Shown piece after piece: positions 10,880 to 21,600 of a stretch of 64,000 nucleotides of DNA. The position numbers and the translations under genes were made by a program. The notes beneath the pieces were generated by a model that saw nothing but the letters and a program-made list of their open reading frames with translations, ran no database searches and was not told where the DNA came from. How positions within the stretch are numbered: the first letter of the stretch is position 1; each line of letters starts with the position of its first letter. Source of the DNA: Symbiodinium natans (taxonomy: Eukaryota > Sar > Dinophyceae > Suessiales > Symbiodiniaceae); NCBI GenBank assembly GCA_905221605.1, contig CAJNDS010002215.1, positions 303,501 to 367,500 of the forward strand, written 5' to 3'.

Positions 10880-11820
10880 AGCAACGAAGGACTGTAACAG
10901 GAATCATTCGGAGCCCTGCGGGAAGCTGCTTTGCCTTGTGCTGGGATCAATCCACTCCCTCTAAGTGAATCTTCCCATCAAATGTTGTCCACAGTCCGCG
11001 TTTCTAAGTGGAGTTCATGGTCAGCCCAATGAGAAGTTAAAGACTGGTCTTGCGTTATCCGGCCGCAAGAGGTGCTTGAAGATTGCAAGGGCTGACTCAG
11101 TTGATGCCAGCAGCTATGCCGAGGTCCAGGATCCCGAGGTAGCCGTGCGAAAGTTGGGAACCCGGTCTCGGAGTGGGGTTGTTGAGGGCTCGGGCAAAAT
11201 CCCTCGTGGGTGTGAGGAATGTGAGGAATGTGCGACATGAAGTAGAGAAGGCGGATCTTTCGGCTTCGGACACAGCTCGCTCTGCAAAGAGGTGGAGAGC
11301 CTGCCATGACTGGCATGTGGCTTTCTCGGTTCAAGGTGGAAGTTCACCTGATGGCCATGGATATGAGTGTACGTGTGCCAGCGTAGTAGAAGTTTCAGCT
11401 ATGTGAACTATACGTTTTCTTCTAGTGTTGAGGAATTAAGTGCTCCTTGCTGCGATCGCCGATGCCTTCTCCCTCTATGGCTGGCAACCAGTACCTTGTC
11501 TCTGTTTGTTGATGAAGCTCGCGAGCTCTTGTCAGCCAAAGCACCTGGATTTGTGAGAATCAACGGAGGACGGCGGGGATGAGGACATCTTCGACCGACA
11601 AGGTTCCGAAGAGACCTTGGAGTTACAACGATGGAGCACATGGTGAGCTTTTTCTCCCTGCGTTTCTCCCTGAAACCTCATCTGTTCGGCACCCCGAAGC
11701 AACATAAGCTTTAGCGCAGTCCCTGCAACGAATCACTGATCCGAGTGAGTGGGTCTTCGCCACAAGTTCCATCAGACTGCAGCGGGGCCACCCAAAAAGG
11801 GAAAGTAATGGATGGTGCAG
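10880..11820. other. No gene recognised
   Basis: Short frames on both strands; a small GTGAGGAAT duplication lies at 11211-11230. Nothing else is supportable. Confidence 0.35.
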
Positions 11821-11824
11821 GCTG

Positions 11825-11953
11825 GCTCAAAGCGATGAACAAGAGCCGGCAGGGCCAAAAGACCTGTGCTGCCAGGATGCTCGCGAGCAGCTGGCTCTCC
11901 AGCTGAAGCAGAAGTACCGATCGTTGCTGCCTCGGCCTGTTTCTTGGTCTTGA
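11825..11953 (+). CDS. Candidate exon, Gln/Lys-rich helix, unknown
   Basis: A frame without internal Met reads AQSDEQEPAGPKDLCCQDAR followed by EQLALQLKQKYRSLLPRP, then stops. It has a strong amphipathic-helix composition (LALQLKQKYRSLL). It lies about 90 nt before the cysteine-rich exon at 12045 and could belong to the same gene. Splice boundaries are not determined. Confidence 0.3.
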   Translation, partial: AQSDEQEPAGPKDLCCQDAREQLALQLKQKYRSLLPRPVSWS

Positions 11954-12044
11954 TTCTGTTTTGCTCCCGGGGTTGTTGGGGACAGATGTTGCTACGCACC
12001 GTGGGTAAGGGCGAGAGGCTGTCATGCATGTTTGATTCTTGTAG

Positions 12045-12379
12045 GCGTGTCTCTCGAGCTTAGAAGTTGCAAGTTCTGTAAAGGGAAATACAAAAGAGAA
12101 ATCTGCGGCAATCCTCCTACGTGCAAAATCTGCCGAACGTCATTGGACTGGAGTACTTCCCAAAAGCTCGAAGTCATTCCAGAAGAAGGGGGCGGGGCTT
12201 GTAGGCCGGGAAGAAACCAAAATCGCCAATCGCGAAAGCAGGAGTCGGAGGATTTGCAGACACGATGGCTAGCCTCCCAGCCCCACGGGAGGTTGGAAAG
12301 GGAGCCCGGCGCCGAGGGAAGGACAGGAAGAGGACAAAGGAAAAGGGAAAGACAAGGGAAAGAAAGGCACGCCAAGTAA
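12045..12379 (+). CDS. Candidate small zinc-binding protein exon
   Basis: After a GTAG|GC acceptor, the frame reads LRSCKFCKGKYKREICG, then NPPTCKICRTSLDW. This gives the spacing C-x2-C-x8-C-x5-C-x2-C, which resembles a zinc ribbon or knuckle pair. The downstream part becomes very Arg/Glu/Gln-rich (GQRKRERQGKERHAK) and may be intron read-through or a disordered tail. Zinc binding is inferred from Cys spacing only. I cannot place it in a named family. Confidence 0.35.
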
Positions 12380-12960
12380 AGGGGCAACCAGTGGACAGAG
12401 CTCCAGTCTTGTCGTGGAAGTGAGCAATAATGGGCAAGAGTCCGGGAGGGTTGTCGCAGAAGTTGATAGTGTTGCGCCAGTACTGGTTTGGCAAGTCGCA
12501 TTCGCTTGATCAAGTTTGTGTGCTTGGCCGATGGCAGTGAGTGTCCACTGCTAGGATTTACTTGAACGAGGCTGTGGCATTGCTTGGAGAAATCAACATG
12601 CCCCATACACACCCTTCCATTCGGCCATTTTGGCAGCAATATCATAACATGCTAAGCCTTGAGTCCTTAGTCATTTTGTCGTTTTCTCTCAAGCCTCATC
12701 ACGCCATAAAACTGGACACCATGTCAATGTAAGGATTGGGCCGCTTGTTTCCATGTCGATGAAAGGAATGTTTGCCAGGAGCTCTGCAGGCCCAACTCCC
12801 CCTGATTTTTCCGACTGCAAGCAAATGGATTCCAAGACTACAGCTCCAAACACGTGCCCCCGCATCTGACCGTCCGTATTGTGCACACAGCAGTTCCTCT
12901 TGGTGGTGTTGCGTTAGTGTGCATTCAGGCATCAACCTATATTTCCTCCTTCTACGTTAA

Positions 12961-13188
12961 TGTGCAAGAGCTGGCTTTGGGAAGCCAGACATCAGCGCGG
13001 CATACAAAGGTTTGTCGGAACCGTTTAAACATGTTCTGAAAGATCCTCAGATTATTCGTTTGCTTCCAGAATCCAAGGCGGTGCAAAGAGATACCTCGCC
13101 GATCAGACAAGCTCATCTGGAGCAACTGCAGAGCTCTCTTGAGGCACTGCTTCTGAGCTCATGTGCACTTCACACCTATTTCACTTGA
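12961..13188 (+). CDS. Candidate exon, helical, unknown
   Basis: The frame is open from 12961 to TGA at 13186-13188 and reads FGKPDISAAYKGLSEPFKHV, LKDPQIIRLLPESKAVQRDT, then SPIRQAHLEQLQSSLEALLL. Composition is strongly protein-like (charged and leucine-patterned) and better than in the other frames. There is no ATG at the start, so it would be an internal or 3'-terminal exon. No family recognised. Confidence 0.4.
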   Translation, partial: CARAGFGKPDISAAYKGLSEPFKHVLKDPQIIRLLPESKAVQRDTSPIRQAHLEQLQSSLEALLLSSCALHTYFT

Positions 13189-13617
13189 GCCTAGCGGTGG
13201 AAGGATTGAGGGTAGCTGTGCATGCAATATGTTGGCGGGGACACGAAGCACTTGCGCCATCATCATCATGCCATGACACTCTCGTGAATGGAATGCATAG
13301 AGCTGCCACAGGTCCTTTGCCGGCAACAAGAGGAGTCGCTGCTTCACCTGTTGGACTTGCCACTAGAATGCAGCAGCGACTGTCCTTTTGCGTAGCAGCG
13401 GGAAGCATCTGGGTGTCATGAACCTGGGAGACCCCATGCCCGTCCCCCACTGTCAGCCGGTGATTCTGCGCGTGGCGTATTGCAGTGCGCCACCAGAAGG
13501 GAATTCGCTGTCACCAATGTCACTGAGTTCTCTGCAACCTACTCGGAGCAAACTTGATCAGCTCATGTGCCTTGAGCTGCTCCGTTGAGGCGGGAGAGCC
13601 TCCCGAAGATGGTGGGC

Positions 13618-13795
13618 TTGGCCGAGCCCGAGGCACCCGAGGCTCCGGAGGCCCCAGAGGCACTGGAGGCCCCGGAGGGCCCGGAGGCCGGCGTCTGCAA
13701 GTGGGGGAGATTCCTGAGACTCAGTGTCTTGAGAGCTATCAGCTAGTATCAGCTAGTATCAGCTAGTATCAGCTGGTATCAGCTAGTATCAGTGC
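13618..13795. repeat. GGAGGCCC-type repeat followed by 10-bp TATCAGCTAG tandem
   Basis: From 13618 to about 13692 the sequence cycles through GAGGCNCC words. From 13735 to about 13793 there are five to six copies of the decamer TATCAGCTAG (one with CTGG), a perfect short tandem. In one frame the first block reads as Gly/Arg/Pro repeats. A coding role cannot be excluded but is not supported. Confidence 0.8.
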
Positions 13796-13849
13796 ATTGG
13801 TGACAGCGGCCCCGTGAGCTCGCAACGCGAGGCGCGTGGAGTCTTAACC

Positions 13850-14020
13850 ATGGTTAATGGTGTATTGTCACACAGTTCCGCTGCCTTTGTTGCGGAGATC
13901 TCCTACACATCAGGGCTCCCGAATTCGAGCCGAGAGGCGACAGCAATGGCAGCCGTGCATGCGGATGACTTGCTTGACGCAGCGGCTGGTTTCTGGGCCA
14001 AGACAGGGTTTAAAGTTTAA
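13850..14020 (+). CDS. Candidate exon with start Met, unknown
   Basis: ATG at 13850 opens MVNGVLSHSSAAFVAEISYT, SGLPNSSREATAMAAVHADD, then LLDAAAGFWAKTGFKV and TAA. Alanine-rich, helix-like composition makes it more protein-like than the competing frame. No domain recognised; it could also be an internal exon whose true boundaries lie inside. Confidence 0.3.
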   Translation: MVNGVLSHSSAAFVAEISYTSGLPNSSREATAMAAVHADDLLDAAAGFWAKTGFKV

Positions 14021-14570
14021 AGACTTGCTCTATCTTCGGGTTCCAAGAGTGAAGGACCGGCCAGACATTCGCAGAGTGGTGGGAATTTACAAAAGTTGGC
14101 TGTGCGTCGACGTCGATGTCTGCCCGATTCGCGACCGCTTCGAAAATCGAGATTTAAGCCCGGCCTGTTCAAGGTTTGATAACAGGAGTTGCTGATCTGA
14201 CAAAAACGAAGCAGGGGACCCCCCTATGCAGACCTTGGAGGGCTGAGGCGAGTTAGGCTGGCCAGTCTTCCAGATCCATGCGGCTTACATACACAGAGAT
14301 GCTGAGTCCACGCTGCTGGATCTGCTGGATTGCTGGATAAGATTAGTGACTCGTGCAGTAGATGCCAGTCGACATGAGTCACCCCAGGGTTGCAGGGTGC
14401 ATGAGGGTGTATGATGTGTTCGCACCCTCCAAGTTGCTCCAAGGCTCCGTGGTCGAGCCGTTAAAGAAGTCGTTGACTGCGCACTTTGACTCCTTGCACG
14501 AAAGTGCGCAGAGGATGGTGCCGCTTGGTCCGTGACACCGACACCATGTGACACCTCTCTCATCCCCCAT

Positions 14571-14820
14571 TCAGGGAGTGGTAGCCTCTAGCCTTGAAGC
14601 CACTTCGACGAGCGCGTCTCGATTGAGTCCTGGAGTCTTACAGAAGCCCCCGCAGAGATTGCAGTGACTGTCAGGCACCAGAGCTCCATGGCCTCTTGGC
14701 ATCCTCTTGGCTGTCTTTGGATGCCACTTGTAGCTTTCCCAAGCATTCCTTTTGCATTTCCATTTGCATTTCAGAAGCGTCACAAGGTCCTCCTGAAGCA
14801 GCTCGACTTCGACACTACTT
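14571..14820 (-). CDS. Candidate minus-strand terminal exon, Cys-containing, unknown
   Basis: The minus strand reads SSVEVELLQEDLVTLLKCKW, then KRNAWESYKWHPKTAKRMP, then HCNLCGGFC and DALVEVASRLEATTP, with TGA at 14573-14571. The CxxCxxxC cluster and helix-like charge pattern suggest real coding. It competes with a + frame over the same DNA (14664-15062) that looks weaker. No family recognised. Confidence 0.33.
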
Positions 14821-15687
14821 ACCAAACTCAGCGCTGGGTTGCTCCTCGGTTTGATGGACTTCTGCCTTCGCAAAAATTTTTGCAGTGGACCACAGATCCC
14901 TCTCCAGAGTGCCCTTACGAAGCCTTTCACTGGAATGATCCTAAACTTAAGACCCATAAACCACAGACAAGTAAGACTCGGTCACAAGTCCAGGCTGAAG
15001 TTTCAAGGCCGTTCAGATCAAGCCTCAAGCCTGAATGCAGCCAAGCGCGAACCTGGCACTAAGAGCGGTGCGACGACGAAGCGGGGAAAGATCGTCGAGT
15101 TTGCCAAGTGCCTTATTGCACATCGACCCTTGGAGAAAAGAAAAATTGGAATGTACGTTTCATTGTAGGTGGATCGGGTTCAAATCATAATCATCAGGAT
15201 CATTGGGAAGCAGCTCGGCCCACTCGCTGTAGGATGGTTTGAGTACGGCCTTGGCATCTTGATCCTTGCCCACACTGCCGCCTTAGCTGAATGAGATAAC
15301 ACCAGTCGGCTTGCAGGTTCAAAGTTGCTTGCAGGTTCAGGGTGGCGGGTTGGTGTACTTCCCCTTTGAAGATGTTATGTCTTTGGCAGTGAATTGTGAG
15401 GATCACTGCCTTCTTGGTTGCCATGTCCCTTGCGTTAGCAGAGGTATCCAAAAGGTTTGTCTTCAGGAGAAGTCAACATCTCCACGATGTTTCCATCGAG
15501 ATTCATAGTCATTGGAGAACCCAAGCCTCACCTCGACATCAAGTTGAAACGAGCTCCTTCCTGGAAAGACATCTAGTGCCCTGGGAGGTCTGCATTGGCG
15601 CTGACCTGCAGCTGACCTTGGACGGTGTCCTGGCTGGATATGCAGGGTGAACCATATGCCGATTCACAAGAGATCCCTGGTGCCCAG

Positions 15688-18600
15688 GCAGCGAGACCCC
15701 TCGCTTCATCGCGGTGGCAGAGTACATCTTCTTGTTGATGTACTCTCTGGCCGCTTGGGCCTGGGTGAGTCGAAGGGGCAAGTGCATCGGTGTTCATTCA
15801 CGGATGTCTAGCTCATCCCGAACTTTAGATTACGAACTGGCCCCCCGTCTGGGGCCATTTTGGGGGTAGGGCGGCTTGGCCATTTGGTGTAAAAGCGCTC
15901 GACGAGTCCAATAAACATGTAGCATGTCACCATGTCACTCTTTGAGCTGGGAAATGTGTCTTTACAGTATAGGCAGTACACAGTTCCTCAACCTCAAAAC
16001 TACAACCAGACCATACCATGCGGGGAGAGGGTAGGGAGGCGGGGAGACGAGTAGCAGGCTTGGATCATATAAATGTGCTCTGGTGACAGCTCATGCTCAG
16101 GAATTCTTCGTGAGAGTGCTTGCCATGGGTCACAGCCTTACTGCAGCTGCGCATCCTTCCAGGCTCCGAACTCCTGAGACACAAATCGCCCGCCTTGCGA
16201 TGTTCCAGACTGAAAGGTTGCCGGAAATACTACGGAGATCCCTGGTGCATCCTCGACTTTACGCTGCTTTTCTGCGGGGCGACTTGCCTCAAAAGATGCC
16301 GTGAGTTGCCGTGCTTGAGGGTTAAGTGGTCCGGATCGTTGCGTCGCCATTCGGGCATCCGTACTTTGGGTTGCTGGAGTTACGTTGAGAATGCTCTTCG
16401 AGTAGCCTGGCCTGAGAGCTCGTTTTTGTAGTCGCAGCTGAGTTTTGAAACCCTTCTCGAGTGGCAGGGAGGTCTGAGGGGCCAATATGGTCACAAGCGA
16501 TTTAGCTACAACCTCGCAGCATACCCCAACTCCGAAGTTGGGGAGTGGGCGCGGATTCATCCGAGAAAAGATTTAAGCTGAGCAGAAATTTGAGGCAGAA
16601 AGGTGCCGGGGCGGCACCTTTGCCCCACTGCCTCCGCTTTTGGCGTCCCCCACTCGCTCTACTACCACAAACGACCACCAGCACACATTTCCAACACCAA
16701 TGTCGTTGCTGCTGCTGATGCTGCTGCTTCCGGGCAGTGACGTTCATAGCACCATCTGGCATGCATATGGTAGCTTGTCAATGTGCGGTTTTGCTGTGAA
16801 GGTGATCGGACTAACAGTCGTCCCCATCCTGAAATCTTCAGGCGCAAGGGACTAGTGCATTGCGAGTGTTTTGTGATTGCTTGTGCTAGCATTGAGGGTG
16901 TCGGGGTTCGTAGGTTACATTGGGCAAGGGCCAGTTTAGATCGGGAATAGAAGTCTTTTTTCCAAGCCTGATTGCTACAGTTGAGGTGCTGCATGCAGGG
17001 GTTGACGGGAAGACCCTTGTGTTGACTTTAATCGTTGCCACTCTATTCCATGGTCGGTGGGCACAGCTTGGTATGTTGTTTCGGGGACGTATCAACGCAT
17101 TGCTCGTAGCTTGATAGTGGTGGAGTGGGGGGCGCCCAACCATCACCAGTAGCTTGTCAGCGGTTCACAGAAGATGCTCATAATTATAATACTAGATAGA
17201 TCTAGATAGCATTTTTCTGGCAGAACTTCTCAATGTACGGATCGAGAATGGGATCTTCAGTGCGCGATCTTGAATGCTCTACATGTTACATTGCCAAGTT
17301 TCCTCGAAACCAGTTTCAAGCCGCAGTGTTTCTGTCCACACCCGCGCTCCAGATGGCCCTGTGGTAACCAATGTCTCCCGCTCAAGTGCTGGGGCCTAGG
17401 TTCGATTGAGTGTTAGGGGACGTTGGCAGGGCTCACAGCCAGAAGCTCATGGGCCCATGTGTGTATTCCGAACCTTACAATCCTTGTGTTGTGTTAGGGT
17501 CACAGATGCAGCCCCGAAAAGTAGGACAAGTAGGAGGCCTCATCATTGCTACATGTATCTTCTCGTCTTCTGAGTACCGCATCGAAAGGTCTAAACGCAG
17601 ACTTCGGTTGGCTCCAGTCAATCTTGGTGATCCGAGCCCTCCGTTTGCCTCCCGGCAGTCCAATCGTAAATGATTTTCAATGCGGAGCAATTCAACATCT
17701 GGCGGCTCGCAACATGCTTGTTCCTTCTAGCTAAGGCCTGTACTTGGATAAGGGAAGGTGCTGCTAAACAGTGCGTGAGCATTTGGCAGCACATTGAGGC
17801 TTCGATTAGTCCGGGCGATGCGGGCCCTCACATTCTTTCGATCGGCTTCTTGGAGACAATCTGAGAAGATCTCAACCCATAGCTTGATGCGATGCACCTC
17901 AGCACCTCACTTCCCAGAAGGCTGACTATTGCAAATCTAAAGTCTTCAATTTGCTAGTGACTCTAGAATCTGATGCTGTTGCAATGTCTAGGCACTGTCC
18001 TTCATCTGTCAAGTACCCAGAAGTATGCATAGCGGAAGGTCTGGCGCTTGGTGCATGGGCTTCTGACCTCCTGGAATGCCATGCTGTCCACCCTTGCCAC
18101 GGACTCAGCGCAGGAACCAAGACTTGCAGGAGTCAACGAGAGATCAAGGGAGCTGGTAGAACCTCTTGATGCTTGGGCATAGTATCAGCTTACTGACAGA
18201 ATCATGTTGTTGTGGGGCACTTGCTTTTCTGGCGATTCTGAGAACCCTCAGAGATCGACTTCCAAGAAACCCCAGGGCTGACCATATTGGACTGGCGGAT
18301 CGGTCTACACTGTCTACACCAATCTCCAATCTTGGGGTGCTTGCTCTTACTGCGGTGTTTCTGTTGGCAGGGACTTACTGTGCGTTGACCCCACATACGC
18401 ATATATAGCAACAGCAATCAAGCCTGAATCCCAGACCAAATAGGCCGGTAAATCGAAGTGGCATCGGCGCAGTTGCTCATGGTCCACAGTCAGAAGCAGA
18501 CCTGCTTTCCGCGACAAGGCGCTCATAACGCTGTCGCTGTACACAGCCGCCTGCGTCGCCATCGCAACTCGCCTTGACTGAAGACTCAAAGGCCCCAAAA

Positions 18601-21600
18601 TGCCCCAAAGTGATACTCCCCAGCTGCTTCCCTTTCTAGACACTTCCAGGGGGGCTCCTTAGGAGCTGGCGAAAAGCTCCGATCCCTTTAGCCGCCTTAG
18701 CCATCTACAGGTCCATGGTAGGTTTCCATGGTAGGTTTCCTTGGGGGCACGAGCCGTATCTCTTCAGCATACCATCTGCTGCTTTTGAACGCCCCTCCCC
18801 TCAGGCAAGAAGCTCCGCTTTATCAAAATACCGTGGCACTAGGATCCGGACTGCGGAGGCTGCGAGAGCTGCACAGCGAGAGCTCCACAACTGTCCGCAA
18901 TCTCCGGAAATCGGTCGAAGTGTCAGAACTTGCCAGTCTGGTTTGTGCCTTGCATGACTGTTGCTCACCAAGGAGATCGTGACAAAGGATGTGGAGCTGA
19001 ACACCAACCCCAAAACTGCTGCAATCGTGGAAGTTTACTTCAGCAGCCATGGCCTCAGCTCCTACTCGAAGTCCAGAGACGGTCCTGGGTGAAGTTGATG
19101 TCTCACAGACATAGAATGTTGGAACTGGTGTGGCCCCGGTGTGGGATCACTAGCTTTGTCAGCCTGCCGCTCGCAAGAGCCGTCGCTCTGAGGCCTGTGG
19201 TCCACGTTTCTCACACTAACGCAGTTTGTTGCTCTGGACAGCGCAGCGGCGGTGTACAAGCCGAATCCCGGCAGAAAGATGTGGAGCGTTCTCGTCATCG
19301 GCATTATCATAGCTGGCGTTCTAATTGTTCTTGTAATGGTGCCAGCAATCATCGTATTGATAGTGTTTTTTCTTTGGTATTTTTGTTGGGAGGAATGATA
19401 GAAATGATAGAAATGATGTCAATGATAGAAATGGCATGAATGATGTGAATCGCATGCATGATACTCATGGTTTTCAGGATACGATTGTACTAGTGATATT
19501 AGTGCTGCTAGTGATATTCATGATATTCAGCAAATGCATGATCTACATGTTTTCGTGCTATTTTAAGAATGCGTAGCGTTCATGACATTCATGGCACTAA
19601 TGACCAATGATGCTAGTTGAAACAATGATAATGGTAGCATCAATGTTAATACTGATACTAATAGCACAGTCCTTACTCTCGCTCTCCTAATAGGAGATCA
19701 GGGACACTACGGAGATTCACACGATTTCTTGAGTGAATGAGACTCAGGAGACTATTGGTATTGGCAGTAGTGATAGTTTTGATGGAAAAGGAAGTCGTGG
19801 TAGTGCTGCCACTACTACGTGCACTGATAAAACAAGTAGTGATACGATGATGCCTATAATGATATGAACAACCAATGGAAGGGAGAATGCTGAACGCAGC
19901 TTGCAGAACGATAGTTCAATGGGTTATATTAGGCATAGGAATGGTGATAGTCACAGTTCCAAAACGGCTGAGTACATCGCATAACGCTAGCCCGTGAAGC
20001 CGGCTGTTGAGGCTTGTGGAAGAAAAGCCGCTCCTGATTCTCTACTTCGGCTCCATCGTGCTCTTCGTGTCGATCGCGCTGATGTGCCTCGACCGCATGC
20101 AGGTGTATGGTGTTGCAACATGTTTGGCCCTGATTATGTACCTGTAGGCAGCCATCTTTCATGAGGCCGCAGCAAATGTAAAAACCTAAATCATCGAGCA
20201 GGATCCACGCAAGATAACCAGCAGGTTAAAGTTGGACAGGTCCGTTTCACTTGCTGGGAAGACTGCCGTTTTTCTGGCGCTGCATTTTCCTCTGCAGGAT
20301 CCCCGCTTGAGGTGACCAGATTGGGCCCTTTGTGTTCCGACGTTCGTGGACGACGCGACAGTTTTTTGCCACCAGTCAGGCCTCCGACGGCAGGTCTTCA
20401 AGCCCTACAAGCAAAACATCTTGAAGGACTTTTCCCCTTCTATACTTGGAGGAACATGAAGGCTTGCTGTTACCCTAACCGATGCTTACTCCAAGCATTT
20501 TTTGGTGGCACCCTTGACCTCGAGTTCGTCGTGGTTCGGGTGCCAAGATGCAGGACCTTATCTTTGCCAGATTGGGGTGCCCAGTAAAATCTGAATCATG
20601 CTATCAGAGCAACGTAGTAGAAGCAGTTGGTTTTGCTTTGGTTTTTGTCTCATGCAAGTCAGTTTCCAGCTGCCTTGGTTCTTTGGCACAGTCTTTACTA
20701 CATTTCAGCCGCCGCCGTCACCACCTGGTGACCAGGAAATGACAAACGATCAATCTCAACTTATGCAAGGCTGTGTTTCCGTTTGCTTCAGCATCATTCA
20801 ACATCGCTCAGGCGCTCAGGCAATGTTTCGGATTTTTGTGGCACTGCTCCGCATAGAAGCCAATCGAAAAAAGTGGTAGACCTGGTAGCACCATGACGGA
20901 AGCTTCTGCAGGATCTTTTGCTTTTCTTCCAAGGAATCTGGTGACAGCGGTACTGGTGGAAGGCAACTTGGTTGAAGTGAGAAGCCCTGGTTTTGGTTTG
21001 GTTTTTTGTCGTACGGTAGTGTTTGATGAACAAGCGCTTGCCGTGGACAACATCCCGGTGATCTTAGGGTTAAACGGTGGAACAGTTTTGAGGTTGAGCT
21101 TATAACTTCTGGCATGTGATACTCGGTCGCGGACAATGCGAGGTGCTCTGAACCATGCTCAAACGGATCGGGACCTCGAGAGGATCGACCGAAATGAACG
21201 CAACTTTCTTGCACAAGCCGCTTGTAGTCGACTGTAAGACTTGTTTGTGACGCCAAGGTCTAAGGGTGCAACCAAGCGGGCGCTAAGGTGGAGCTGGTTG
21301 ATATCTTCATACCGTGGGTAGTCTTAGTCAAACCCCACAGATGCGCCCACCATTGATTGTTGAGGGCCTGACGCTGTTCCATGTTGAGGTTGTGAATACG
21401 TGGCGATACACGATCTGGAAGCGTCCGTGTAAGCTTAGACTCCACGGAAGGTCTGGGCAAAGCCATCTCTCGCTTGATCAATGCCTTTGCCGAAGCTTGG
21501 CAGCAGGGTGATAAAAACTGTCTAGGCTGCACCAAGCAAGGCCTGTTCGCGAGGCGAACCTATTGAACTCAATGGTCGCGCCACACCATGTCTGTTTCTC

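Noticed and set aside
12622-12640. GGCCATTTTGGCAGC, partly like the dinoflagellate spliced leader (GCCATTTTGGC core); also near 15857
   Set aside because: Only 10-11 nt match, and the flanking leader bases and TCAAG end are missing. Expected by chance at this length.
14664-15168. Two + frames of 132 and 109 codons
   Set aside because: They overlap each other and a better minus-strand frame at 14571-14820, and carry no motif.
19263-19400. Hydrophobic frame after the first pore exon that looks like a transmembrane helix (VLVIGIIIAGVLIVLVMVP)
   Set aside because: The phase-correct S6 exon at 20012 with the family motif shows this stretch is intron read-through.
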